Positions 17,984 to 28,700 of a stretch of DNA of 64,000 nucleotides are shown here, piece by piece (position 1 is the stretch's first letter; each line of letters begins with the position of its first letter). Location of the stretch: assembly GCF_030812475.1 (NCBI RefSeq), contig NZ_JAUSSR010000012.1, positions 1 through 64,000 on the forward strand. Direction: 5' to 3'. A program made the translations under genes and the position numbers. The notes under the pieces are model-generated. The model worked only from the letters and a program-made list of their open reading frames with translations. It was not told the DNA's origin and ran no database searches. Source of the stretch: Pseudomonas lini. GTDB taxonomy: Bacteria > Pseudomonadota > Gammaproteobacteria > Pseudomonadales > Pseudomonadaceae.

Positions 17984-18895
17984 GTGAAAGCCAGATCCGA
18001 TGAAATGCAGATTTTCGTCTGCGTGATTGAGTGCGGGTCGATTTCCGCTGCGGCCGAGCAGGTCGGGCAAACGCCTTCGGCGGTCAGTCGGACCTTGTCG
18101 CGTCTGGAGGCGAAGCTCGATACCACCCTGATCAACCGCACCACGCGGCGCATGGATCTGACCGAGGAGGGCAAGTACTTCTTCGAGCACGCCAAGCTGA
18201 TTCTCGATCAGATGGATGAACTTGAAGAGCGCCTGACCTCACGCCAGCAAACCCCGTCCGGGCGGCTGCGGATCAACGCCGCCTCGCCGTTCATGCTGCA
18301 CGCCATCGTGCCGTACATCGACGAGTTCCGCCGGCTCTATCCAGACATTCAGCTGGAACTCAACAGCAACGACCTGATCATCGATTTGCTCGAGCAAAGC
18401 ACCGACATCGCCATCCGCATCGGCACGCTGGCCGACTCGACCTTGCACGCCCGCTCCCTCGGATGCAGCCCGCTGCACATCGTCGCCAGCCCGGCCTACC
18501 TGGAAAAACACGGCGTGCCGGTTGCAGTGGCGGATTTGTCCGGACACACGATGCTGGGCTTTACCCAGAACGAAGGCCTGAATCAATGGCCGCTGCGCTA
18601 TGTGCACGGTGATCGCTGGCCGATCCAGGCGTCGATCAGCGCCTCAAGCGGCGAGACGATCCGGCACCTGGCACTGGCAGGCCAGGGCATCGCCAGCCTG
18701 TCCCATTTCATGACCATCGATGACATCCGCGCCGGGCGCCTGCAGGTGCTGCTGGCGGAGTTCAACAGCGGCTATCGTCAGCCGATCAACGCGGTGTACT
18801 ACCGCAACTCGCAACTGGCCCTGCGCATCCAGTGTTTCCTGGACTTCATCCAGGGCAAATTGGCGGATTACGCGATAGCGGACTTCAAGGGCTGA
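17984..18895 (+). CDS. LysR-family regulator
   Basis: A 303-residue LysR-type regulator with a GTG start preceded by GAGGGGC. The helix-turn-helix runs over residues ~5-62 (EMQIFVCVIECGSISAAAEQ, SAVSRTLSRLEAKL), then a ligand-binding domain. The N-terminal sequence is of the large DmlR/YafC-like subgroup. Targets are not evident; mdaB upstream and the SDR gene downstream, both on the same strand, are candidates. Confidence 0.88.
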   Translation: MKARSDEMQIFVCVIECGSISAAAEQVGQTPSAVSRTLSRLEAKLDTTLINRTTRRMDLTEEGKYFFEHAKLILDQMDELEERLTSRQQTPSGRLRINAASPFMLHAIVPYIDEFRRLYPDIQLELNSNDLIIDLLEQSTDIAIRIGTLADSTLHARSLGCSPLHIVASPAYLEKHGVPVAVADLSGHTMLGFTQNEGLNQWPLRYVHGDRWPIQASISASSGETIRHLALAGQGIASLSHFMTIDDIRAGRLQVLLAEFNSGYRQPINAVYYRNSQLALRIQCFLDFIQGKLADYAIADFKG

Positions 18896-18998
18896 TTCGT
18901 GATCCCTGCGCAAGAGTGAATTGGGCAGCACCGCCTGTTTCCCCAGGCGTCGCTCCTCGATACTGGTGACATCACTTACCGACGCAGGGAGTTTCTCC

Positions 18999-19892
18999 AT
19001 GAACGTATTCATCACCGGCGCCGCCGGCTTTATTGGCGGCTCCATCGCCACCGGCCTGGTTCGGGCTGGTCACAAGGTTACCGGCCTGGTGCGCAGCGCC
19101 GAACAAGCCAATGAACTGAGCGCACTGGGCATCGCCCCGATAATCGGCACGCTGGATGACAGCGCGCTCCTGGCCGAACAGGCCCGGGCTGCCGATGCCG
19201 TGATCAATGCCGCCAGCAGCGACCATCGCGGCGCAGTGCAAGCTTTGCTCGATGCGCTGCGCGGTTCCAACAAAGTGTTCTTGCATACCAGCGGTTCGAG
19301 CATCGTCGGCGATGCGTCGGGCGGCAAATCCAGCGACGTCGTCTATTACGAAGACAACCTGCCGGAGCCGACGGTCGACAAGGCTGCCCGCGTGGCCATC
19401 GATAACCTGATCCTCGCCGCCGCCAAAGACGGGGTGAACTCGGCAGTAATCTGCAACACCCTGATCTACGGTCACAGCCTGGGTGTCGATCGCGACAGCG
19501 TGCAGTTGCCGCGCTTGCTCAAACAGGCACGCAAAACGGGTGTAGTCCGGCATGTCGGCCCGGGTCGGAACATTTGGTCCAACGTGCACATCGAGGACGT
19601 GGTGACCCTGTACCTGCTGGCGCTGACCAAAAACATTCCGGGTACCTTCTACTTCGTCGAAAGCAGTGAGGCGTCGTTCATCGACATGACCACTGCGATT
19701 GCCCAAGCGCTGAATCTGGGGGAGCCACAGGACTGGCCGCTGAAAGAGGCCGAAGCCGAATGGGGTTATGAAATGGCCAACTATGGCCTGGGCTCCAACA
19801 GCCGGGTCCGCGGCAAGCATGCGCGTGAACTGCTGGGCTGGGCGCCGAAGCGCACTTCGGTGGTTGAGTGGATTCGGGACGAGATGGTGTGA
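18999..19892 (+). CDS. Atypical SDR / NAD-dependent epimerase-like protein
   Basis: A 297-residue extended/atypical short-chain dehydrogenase. The N-terminal NAD(P)-binding motif is ITGAAGFIGGSIA (Gly-rich GxxGFIG), and a dehydratase-like fold follows (LHTSGSSIVGD, NVHIEDVVTLYLLALT). The usual YxxxK pair is not obvious. The frame is open upstream, but the ATG at 18999 has GCAGGGAG eight bases before it and gives a normal Rossmann N-terminus. Substrate unknown. Confidence 0.85.
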   Translation: MNVFITGAAGFIGGSIATGLVRAGHKVTGLVRSAEQANELSALGIAPIIGTLDDSALLAEQARAADAVINAASSDHRGAVQALLDALRGSNKVFLHTSGSSIVGDASGGKSSDVVYYEDNLPEPTVDKAARVAIDNLILAAAKDGVNSAVICNTLIYGHSLGVDRDSVQLPRLLKQARKTGVVRHVGPGRNIWSNVHIEDVVTLYLLALTKNIPGTFYFVESSEASFIDMTTAIAQALNLGEPQDWPLKEAEAEWGYEMANYGLGSNSRVRGKHARELLGWAPKRTSVVEWIRDEMV

Positions 19893-19916
19893 GTTCGCTT
19901 TAGACCGCGTCGCTGC

Positions 19917-20014
19917 CTTCGCGAGCAGGCTCGCTCCCACAGTTTGATCTGCATAGGACACAGATTTTGCGTCCGACATAGATCCCCTGTGGGAGCGAGC
20001 CTGTTCGCGAAGGC
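19917..20014. repeat. REP element, inverted pair (copy 5)
   Basis: Inverted arms of the GCGAGCAGGCTCGCTCCCACAG type face each other around ~45 bases. The pair lies between the SDR gene and the SulP transporter gene. Confidence 0.87.
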
Positions 20015-20114
20015 GTATTCAGCAGCCCGACAACTGGCCGCGCTGCCCCCAATTCCGTAACATCCGCACCCTCTTTGCTGGCCATTCCCTGCGGCCAAAA
20101 TTTTTGGGTAAACC

Positions 20115-21560
20115 ATGAAACCAAAACGTCTGCGCGCCGATGTCCTGGCCGGGCTCACCACCTCTTTTGCCTTGCTGCCCGAATGCATCGCCTTTGCACT
20201 GGTGGCCCACCTCAATCCATTGATGGGCCTGTACGGCGCGTTCATCATTTGCACCCTGACCGCGCTCTTCGGCGGGCGACCGGGCATGGTGTCCGGCGCC
20301 GCCGGATCGATGGCCGTAGTGATCGTCGCGCTGGTGGTGCAGCACGGCGTACAGTATCTGCTGGCCACGGTGCTGCTGGGTGGGCTGATCATGCTGGCGT
20401 TCGGGCTGCTGAAGCTGGGCAAGCTGGTGCGCATGGTGCCGCACCCGGTGATGCTCGGCTTCGTCAATGGCCTGGCGATCATCATCGCCCTGGCCCAATT
20501 GGAGCACTTCAAGCGTGGTGATACCTGGCTGAGCGGGCAGCCGCTGTACCTGATGGCGGGGCTGGTAGCGGTGACCATGGCCATCGTCTATCTGCTGCCG
20601 CGCCTGACCCGCGCCGTACCGCCAGCATTGGTGGCGATCCTCAGCGTTGGCCTCGCGGTCCATCTGCTCGGCCTGCCGACCCGCACCTTGGGCGACATGG
20701 CGCACATTGCCGGTGGCTTGCCAACCTTGGCGCTGCCGGACATCCCCTGGAATCTGCAAACCCTGCACATCATCGCCCCTTACGCGATTCTGATGGCGCT
20801 GGTCGGCCTGCTGGAAACCCTGTTGACCCTGAACCTCACCGACGAGATCACCGAAAGCCGTGGCTACCCGGATCGCGAATGCGTGGCGCTGGGCGCGGCC
20901 AACATGGTCTCCGGTGTGTTCGGCGGCATGGGCGGCTGCGCCATGATCGGCCAGACAGTGATCAACCTCAGCTCCGGTGGTCGTGGCCGGCTGTCCGGGA
21001 TAGTGGCCGGAGTCCTGATTCTGTTGTTCATCCTGTTTTTGTCGCCGCTGATCGAGCGCATCCCGCTGGCGGCACTGGTCGGGGTGATGTTCGTAGTGTC
21101 GCAGCAGACGTTTGCCTGGGCTTCGTTGCGAGTGGTGAACAAAGTGCCGCTGAACGACGTGTTGGTGATCATCGCCGTCACGGTGATTACGGTGTTCACC
21201 GACCTGGCCACCGCAGTACTGTGCGGGATCATCATTGCCGCGCTGAACTTCGCCTGGCAACAGGCTCGCGAGCTCTACGCCGACGCTCATATCGAAGCCG
21301 ACGGCAGCAAGCTGTATCACCTGCATGGCACGCTGTTCTTCGCCTCGACCGCACCTTTCCTCAATCAGTTCGACCCTGCCAGCGACCCTGCGCACGTGAC
21401 CCTGGACTGTCGTCACCTGAGGTTCGTCGACTACTCGGCGATCGCCGCGCTGAAAACCCTGCGTGAGCGATACGCCAAGGCGGGCAAACAGTTGCACGTG
21501 TTTCACTTGTCGGAGCGCTGTAAACAAATGCTCAAGCGGGCAGGGGGCGAGCTCGCTTGA
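20115..21560 (+). CDS. SulP (SLC26) family anion transporter
   Basis: This 481-residue inner membrane protein has 10-12 hydrophobic spans and a C-terminal STAS domain. The N-terminus (LAGLTTSFALLPECIAFALV) is the SulP signature region; PEC occupies the place of the usual PQS/PQG motif. MVSGVFGGMGGCAMIGQTVI is the conserved second repeat. The STAS domain at residues ~395-478 contains DCRHLRFVDYSAIAAL. SulP proteins move sulfate, bicarbonate or dicarboxylates; the substrate is unknown. No carbonic anhydrase gene is adjacent. Confidence 0.9.
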   Translation: MKPKRLRADVLAGLTTSFALLPECIAFALVAHLNPLMGLYGAFIICTLTALFGGRPGMVSGAAGSMAVVIVALVVQHGVQYLLATVLLGGLIMLAFGLLKLGKLVRMVPHPVMLGFVNGLAIIIALAQLEHFKRGDTWLSGQPLYLMAGLVAVTMAIVYLLPRLTRAVPPALVAILSVGLAVHLLGLPTRTLGDMAHIAGGLPTLALPDIPWNLQTLHIIAPYAILMALVGLLETLLTLNLTDEITESRGYPDRECVALGAANMVSGVFGGMGGCAMIGQTVINLSSGGRGRLSGIVAGVLILLFILFLSPLIERIPLAALVGVMFVVSQQTFAWASLRVVNKVPLNDVLVIIAVTVITVFTDLATAVLCGIIIAALNFAWQQARELYADAHIEADGSKLYHLHGTLFFASTAPFLNQFDPASDPAHVTLDCRHLRFVDYSAIAALKTLRERYAKAGKQLHVFHLSERCKQMLKRAGGELA

Positions 21561-21569
21561 TTCGGACGG

Positions 21570-22115
21570 CTACAGGGCGTCTGATGCGTTGCACAATCGG
21601 GCCGGTTCCAGCGCCACTGGCGATGGGGTGCCGGTGGTGTCCAGACGTTGCAGCGACATCAGGCATTGGCCGCTTTCGAGCATGATCAACTCATAGTCCT
21701 GGCCGGCCTGCGGGGTGAAACGCAAGCTTTGCTGGCAGCTGTAGGAATAGCCGTTGGACACGCTTCCCTGGCTCTGGAAGTTCACCGTGAACCGCTGATT
21801 GGCCGGTACCTTGAGTTCCGTGCGCACCAGATCCGCGGCTTGCACCCGGGTCAGGCTGACCGGCATGCCCAGGTTTTGTCCGTTGCGACTGGCGAACCCC
21901 GACTGCGCCACTGCCATGATCCCGGCACCGGGACTGTTCCAGTCGATGCAGCCCCGCGCCGGCACTCCGCGCGCCATGCCGTTGGTGATCACTCGCATGC
22001 GCGCGGTGTCACCGGACGTCGGCTCCGCGTAAGGCGTGGAATAGGAGCGCACGTTGGCCAGGTTACCGCAGCCGCTCAACGTCAACGCAATGGCCGCAAC
22101 CAGTAGTGTTCTCAT
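21570..22115 (-). CDS. Small lipoprotein of unknown function (181 aa)
   Basis: I do not recognise the family. The first 16 residues form a lipoprotein signal with the lipobox LSGC, so the mature protein is predicted to be a lipid-anchored envelope protein. The rest is mostly polar, with three later Cys (RGCIDW, YSCQQS, GQCLMS, plus one near the end) that could form disulfides in the periplasm. It is the last of three lipoprotein genes downstream of the TPS exoprotein on the same strand. Confidence 0.75.
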   Translation of the reverse strand: MRTLLVAAIALTLSGCGNLANVRSYSTPYAEPTSGDTARMRVITNGMARGVPARGCIDWNSPGAGIMAVAQSGFASRNGQNLGMPVSLTRVQAADLVRTELKVPANQRFTVNFQSQGSVSNGYSYSCQQSLRFTPQAGQDYELIMLESGQCLMSLQRLDTTGTPSPVALEPARLCNASDAL

Positions 22116-22152
22116 GGAAAGATCCCTTGCTCCAGACGAAAAGCCAATCGCT

Positions 22153-22404
22153 TCAGCGGCACTGATAAGGGCTCTCGCCGCTCAGTTCCTTGCCTGTCGC
22201 GTTGTCACGAATGATCACGGTCGCACCGGGTGACGCCTGGCACAGGGCATTGCGCACGGTGTAGATGCCGCGACCCTGAGTGGTTATTGTGCCCATCTTC
22301 AATGGCGCTCCCGAAGCATCCTGGCCACTGACCTGATACTCACCCGACATCGTCACACAGCCGCTTAACGTCAGCAGCAAACCTGCACCGATAGCAAATT
22401 TCAT
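22153..22404 (-). CDS. Small lipoprotein of unknown function (83 aa)
   Basis: An 83-residue protein with signal and lipobox LSGC at residues 13-16. The ATG at 22404 is chosen over the longer open frame because it gives a proper lipoprotein signal. The mature part is about 68 residues with two Cys (NALCQASPG and the end YQC) that may pair. Similar short lipoproteins are common in Pseudomonas, from memory; function unknown. It lies between two other lipoprotein genes behind tpsA. Confidence 0.72.
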   Translation of the reverse strand: MKFAIGAGLLLTLSGCVTMSGEYQVSGQDASGAPLKMGTITTQGRGIYTVRNALCQASPGATVIIRDNATGKELSGESPYQCR

Positions 22405-22467
22405 GGCATTGTTTTCCTTGTTAGATTGATCACCGCTGGCATCAGGCACAGCGGGAGTTTTGTCACT

Positions 22468-22782
22468 TCAGTGGGCAGGCGCGCACGCCTTCAGTGTGCG
22501 AAAACTAGGCTGGGTACACAGATCCAGATTGTCGCGACGGCTGTAACCTGCGCGTTTCATGCACTGGAAACGCTCGGCCCTTTGTTCTGTCGTGGCCTTG
22601 GCGTCAGAGCCAGAGCCATTGATGTAACCGCACGCCAGCATCGACTGAAACGCGTCGTTCTCGCTGGCACCGGCTTTCAGCCACTGGCTCGACTCCGCGG
22701 GCGGTGGCTGAAAGGGTCTGGCGTGGCAGGCGCTGATGACCGGGAGCAGGCACACCGCGAATGCAATATTTTTCCAGCGCAT
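22468..22782 (-). CDS. Lipoprotein coupled to the TPS exoprotein; candidate immunity protein
   Basis: A 104-residue predicted lipoprotein (lipobox ISAC near residue 19) with four further Cys in the mature part (ACGYING, FQCMKR, DLCTQ, KACAP) that could form two disulfides. The start at 22782 is preferred to the ATG at 22791 because the Shine-Dalgarno TAAGGA, which overlaps the tpsA stop codon, is nine bases before it and directly abuts the other ATG. Translation is thus coupled to tpsA. The family is not known to me. Position, envelope location and the esterase-like tip of TpsA make it a candidate immunity protein; this is inference. Confidence 0.7.
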   Translation of the reverse strand: MRWKNIAFAVCLLPVISACHARPFQPPPAESSQWLKAGASENDAFQSMLACGYINGSGSDAKATTEQRAERFQCMKRAGYSRRDNLDLCTQPSFRTLKACAPAH

Positions 22783-22794
22783 ATCGAGCATTCC

Positions 22795-25700
22795 TTATTT
22801 TTTTGGAGTGACCGGAACAAACGTCGGTCGAGAACCCGGTGAGTTGGTCCAGTAGCGAGTACAGGATTCTGCAGCACCATCGCCATAGCAGCTATGGACG
22901 GTGGTGTCGCCACTGAAGACATTGATAAATTCCTTCAGTTTGCTGCTCTCCGGCGGGATCACCCCACCAGTGCCTGGGTTGTTGCCGACGAATATCGACA
23001 CGCCGACCGGGTCGTTCTGATGGATCTGGTATTGCAGGACCATCTTGTCGCGTGTTGCCGGATCGCTGACGGCGTCCCGGTTCTGCAATTTGCCCAGCAG
23101 TTCATCGGCCTTGTAGACGCTATAGGCCGCACCGAAGAAATTGACGCTGGTGTTGCTCAGGCTGCCTGTGGCGTCCGGCGTGTTCATCATCGATTCCATG
23201 GCATTACCCACGGTCATGGTGCCTCGACTATGGCCATCGAAGTGCAAACCTTTATCGCCATAGGCGAGCATGACCTCGCGCGTTGCCTGGGTCGAATTGG
23301 TCAGGCCCCAGAAGTCGGTGTCCAGGTACTTCTGGTAACCGGCCACCATCAGCTCGGATGCAAAATTGCCCGCCTCCGGAAACCAGATGAAGTATTGCGG
23401 ACCTTCGGTGTCGGCGCTGCGATGCTGGTTGGCGTATTTGGCCGCACCATTCTCGTCGTTGAAGATGCCGTTGTCGGCCACATGGACTTTGCCATCGGTG
23501 CCAGGCTTGAGGTTGAGCTTTTCTTCGTTGGTCAATTCCCGGCGCAGAGGGATTTTGTTTTCATCTTCAAGCACCTTGCCATTCGCATCGGTCAGCAAGA
23601 CAAACATGCGCGCCTCTTGCAGGAACATCGTGCGATAGGCCTCGTCGGTAAACATCACCGCCTGATGGAAGGTTTCGTTCTTGATGGCCTGTTCGGCTTC
23701 AGCCGTTCGGGCCATTTTCCCCACGTCCTGGAGTTCGGCGCTGGTGTGGGCGCCGGCGGTGTCGCGGTTGAGGGTGGCGACCGTTTGACTGGCATCCTGC
23801 CCGGTCAGTTGCTGCTGGCGGTAGGCATCGGTGATCAGGATATTGCCCAGACTCACTGCGCTGCGGGTGTCGCCGTCAGAGGAACCGTCGGCATGCCCGG
23901 AGTTCAACGCGTTGCCCACCAAGGCCTTGCCAGCGCCGTACTTGCCCTGCGTGAACATGTCGGTGCCCAGGGAAACGCCGCTGCTGTCAGCACTCGCGCT
24001 GGAGCTGTTGTGCAGGTCCGAGGTGGTCAGTGAGCCGGTGCCGAGGCTGTTTTTTCCATCGGCAATCGCTTTGTCGTTGCTGGCAATCAAGCCCCCCACC
24101 AGGTCGGTATTGCCCTTGACTCGAATGTCGAAACCACCGTCGCCCGCACGAATGCCGCTTTGCTCGATGACACTGGCGAAATTCGACTCCTGTTTGCTGC
24201 CACCAACGCTCACGCTGGCGCTGGACGCGCCATAGCAAAACGGCGGAATGCACAAGCTGACGCCGACGCCGGTGTTGCTTTGTTTGGAGTCGAAAGTGCT
24301 GGTGTCCTGAAGGCTCTCGATACTGAGATTGCCGCCGATGTCGGCGGTGACCTGGTTGCCGGAGACCACTGCGCCCTTGAGCCGGGTATCGCCACCAGAC
24401 TGGATCAACACCTTGTTACCGGCATCGACATGGGTATTGCTCCACACCAGGTCACTGCCATCCGCGTTGCCGCGGCTCATCGACGCGCCGGCGTTGAGGC
24501 TGAAGCCGTTCTGCGACCCACCGACGGCAAAGCCGATGCCGATACTGGCGTTGCTGCCCTCGTTGGTGCTGTGCTGTTCGACTGTATTGCGCGCCGCGAG
24601 TAACGAAATATCGCCGTCGGCCTTGAGGTTGGCATCATGCCCGGCGGTGATCTGGCTGCCTTGCACAGTCAGGTCACTGTCTTTGCCCGCACCGCTCGCG
24701 GTGATGTTGACATCGCCCCCCGCCAGCACCGATGAGCCTGCCGCGATGGTGCCGGTCTGCTCGCTTTTGCTTTCGTTCTTGCTGCCGCCGATGGAAATAC
24801 TGACGTTGATGCCGCCCGCTTGTGCCGGGTTCTGCTGCACCATGGTTGTTGCATTGCCGGCCTCAAGCAGAACGTTGGCGGCGGCGAGGGTTTTCATCCG
24901 CCCATCGTCAGTGCGCTCGGACGCTTTTTTCATCTGCTGAGCGTTCTGCACGGCAGTGACCACCGGGTTAGTGATCGTCACCGTCAGCCCGCCTTGCTTG
25001 AACTTGCTTTCCTGGGTCGAATGCTGCTGGTTCTGAGCCTCGAGGATGTCGACGTGCTTCGCCGCAATATCGACATTGCCTTCAGGTGCCGAGACTTTGC
25101 TGCCGACCTGGCGATAGGCATTACCGGCTTGAATGCTGACATTACCGTTGGTGGAACCGATGGTGCTGGCGGATGCACTGTCGAGGTCGTTGGTGTTTTT
25201 ATCATTCTTTTGTTGAATGCCCATGGTCACGGCGACGCCGCCACCGCTGAACAGTCCGCTCTGCTTGACGTCCCTGGAGTGCTGCTCGCTGACGTGATCG
25301 GTGGCCGACAGGACGTTGACATCGTTCCCGGCCGCCAGCGTCGTGCCGCTGGTCGAGACCACGTTACTGCCCTGGACCGTCAGGTCGTTACCGGCCTTGA
25401 GCCAGGCCGTTTCCCCGCTCAGGGTGCTGGCCAGGGCACGGGTTTCGTGAAGCGTGTCGCGGGTGCTGGTGGTCTTGCTGGAGAACAGGCTGTTACTGCC
25501 TTTGACCTTATGCGCCTCGTCGACAAAGTTGTAGCTCTGACCGGTGCTCAAGTTGATGTCGCGGTCGGCGGACACCAGCACACCACCTTGCGCGCTGGTG
25601 ATGGTGGCGCCGCGCGCGTTCACGTCCTGGCCAGCGATCAGTCGGACTTCGCCTTCGCCTTGAATCGTGCTGCCCGCATCGACGCGACTGGCCTCCTTGC

Positions 25701-28700
25701 GCGAATTGCTCGAATCCCAGCGCACAGTCTGCTCGCGTTTTTCGGTGATCGTGCCCAGGTTGATGTCGTTGCCGGCACCCAGGGTTGTCCTGCCGTCCTT
25801 GCCGGCGCTGACGATCTGCGCTGCTTGAAGGTTGATGTCACGACCGGCTGTTGCCACCAGTTCGCCCTGAGGGCTGGAGACAAATAGCCCGGCAACCCTC
25901 GCCACCTGGGTCGCGGTGCCTTGGGCGCTTTGGGTGTCGCGGGTACTGGAGATCAGATTGATATCGCGACCTGCCACCGCATTCAGACGGCTGTTGGCAT
26001 CGATCAGGCCGCCGAGGTTGTTCAGGTCGGTGCGGGCTTTTATACCCACGTCTGCCCCGGAAAGGCGCCCGCCAAGGTTGTGGATGTTTTCGGCTGAAAT
26101 CGCCAGCACGCTGCGCCCGGCGATCGTGCCGCTGTTGATCAGGTCACCTTGCAATTTGAGGTCCACGACATTGCCCGCCATCAACGCACCGGAGCCGTCC
26201 AGGTCGCCGTTACGTACCCGCACATAAACCTGCGGGACCAGCGCCTGGGTCACGCTGCCATCGGCCAGGGTGATGTCCTTTTTCACCAGCCAGACAATGT
26301 CGCTGGTCAGTTGTGCCATTTGATCGGAGGTCAATTCGACACCGGGCACCAGGCTCCATTTGCCGGCGTAGGTCAGTGCGCTGTCGAGCAACGAACGGTA
26401 TTGAGTCTCGTCGTTGGCGTAGCCGTCGAGGAAGCGCCTGCCGGTGAGTTGGGCGATCTGTTCGCGGATCAGTTTCTGTTCGTAGAAACCATCGCCCAGA
26501 CGCGTCAGGGTCAACGCCGGATCGAGCTGGAGGCGTTCGAGCATGTAGTTGGACGACAGCCAGCTTCGATAGCTGGTAAACCGCGGGTCGCTCTCTACCA
26601 GGTAGCCTGGATTGGCCTGGGTGTTGACGTGGAACAGGCTATTGTCTGGCACCTGCGCGTTGATACCGCCGGTGCGGATCGATTCACCGACACCTGCCGC
26701 GTTGGTGCTTTGCAGCGCCGAGACCTCCAGCACCGGGCCCGGCGCGCGACCATTGCCCACGTTGACCTCGGCCCCATGGGCGCCTACGGCTTGCTGGTTG
26801 ACACTGGACGTCAGCCGATCGCCAACCTGTAACCCGCTGCCGCTGTGGGCGGCGTTCTGTTGATACTGGCTCGGGTGCAGGAAAATATCGGTGACGCTGG
26901 CTGCGGGGTTGTAAGCCGCCACGGCGGTGCCTTGACGGTCACGGCCCTTTCTCTGGATACGATAAAAGTTGCTGACGGTGCCGCTGTCGGTGACCGTTTG
27001 CTGACCGGAGACTTCGGTGTTTTCCAGATGCCCGATGTTCCCGGTCAGGGTGCCGCCGGCGATGATCCGACTCTTGTCGTTCAGCACGGTATCGGCGTTG
27101 AGCAACATCGAACCACCGGACAGAATCTCTCCTGGGTCCGAGGTCAGGATCTGGGTTTGTGTGGTGATACGCGTGTAGTCATAACGGTTGTATTTATCCG
27201 ACGTGCCGTCGGGGCTCACCAGATGATTGACCTCATCCCGGTAGATCGAGACCTGGTCGGGACGATAGCGGGAGGCGTAGCCGGTGCGCTGGAATTCTTG
27301 CAATGCCTGGCGGCTGATCTCCACGACCTGGGTGCTGAAGTGTTCATTGGTGTTGAGCAACACGGCGCTGGCCAGGCTTAAATCGCCGAGGGCCTCGATC
27401 GTCGCGCTGGCGTTGTGCACCAGGTCAGCCCGGCCGGTGGCTTGGCCGTTTGCGTCCAGCGCTGCGCCGATTGCCAGGTCGCCGGCACTGAAGAGCATCG
27501 CGTGTTCACGGTTCAGGATCGAGCTGGCGCCGATGTCCAGGCGGTTGCGTGCGGCAATGACTGCTGCCTGGCCGTTCTCCACATTGTTGGTCAGGTCCCG
27601 GGTGGCAATGGATACTTGATCACCATATATCCTGCCGCTGCCCAGATTGTTCAGCACGCGGGCGTTGATGCGGGTGATCTGCGCGTCGATCAGGCCACGG
27701 TTGGTCAGGGTATCGCCCACATTGAGCGTGACCTGTGCAGCGCTGATCTCGCCGTTAACCTGATTTTCGACAACGCCACTCGACACCTGTAACAGCTTGC
27801 CGGCTTGCAAGGCGCCCTGATTGTCGAGGCGACCTTGCAGATTCAAATCGAGATTGCCGTTGGCTTGCAGCTTGCCGGTGTTGATCAAGCTTGAACCCAG
27901 CGTCAGGTCGATGTCACCCAGGCTCAAAACGTTGCCGTCGCCGCTCAGGCTGGCGCTGGTGATGCCCAGGTTTTCCCCGGCAATCAGGGTGCCTCCGGTG
28001 TTGAGCAGATTGAGGCTCTGCCCCGATAGCCCGTCGCTGATCGACAGTCGTTTGCTCGACGAGATCAGCCCCGAACTGTTATCCAGTTGACTCCCGCTGG
28101 TAATCGTCAGCGTCTGGTCCGCACGGATCGCGCCGGATCGATTGAGCACTTGCGCCACGTCGAGCGCCAGCGACTGGCCCTCGACGCCCTGATTCAAGCC
28201 TTGGGTTTGCTGGTTATCCAGCACTGCGGCGCCAACGGACAGCGTGCCGCCGGCACGTAACAAGCCGCCGATGTTATCGATGCGTCCGCTGCCCAGGTCC
28301 AGCCTGGCATCGCCCAATGTTTGAACCTGGCCGCCACCGTTGTACAGGCCAGTGCCGGACAGGTGCAGTGACTTCTCGCTGGTCAGGATCCCGCCCGTCC
28401 GGTTGTCGAATTGCCTGGCATCAACAGTGATATCGCCCTTGCCGCCGATGAAGCCGGCGCTGTTGATCAGATCGCCAGTGCTCAGCTTGACCCCGGCTTG
28501 TCCGAGAATACCGTTGGTCTTGCCCGAGTCCGTGTTGATCAGCGACTGACCCTGGGTGTCGACCGTCAATGCCGCGGCGGCCTGGATCAAGCCGGCCTGG
28601 TTATTCAGCTCGCCGCTGGACACGTTGACCGTGCCGGTGCCGATGATCGCCCCGCGCTGGTTGGACAGCAGCTTCCCGGTGCTGTCCAGGTGCACAGCCG

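Noticed and set aside
20019..21527. 502-codon minus-strand open frame
   Set aside because: Antisense to the SulP transporter. The translation is dominated by His, Gln, Asp and Arg, typical of reversed membrane protein codons.
22795..24000. Classical CdiA-CT with a VENN boundary
   Set aside because: No VENN or similar pretoxin motif is seen before the C-terminal domain, and the protein is much shorter than CdiA. I describe it as TpsA with an esterase-like tip.
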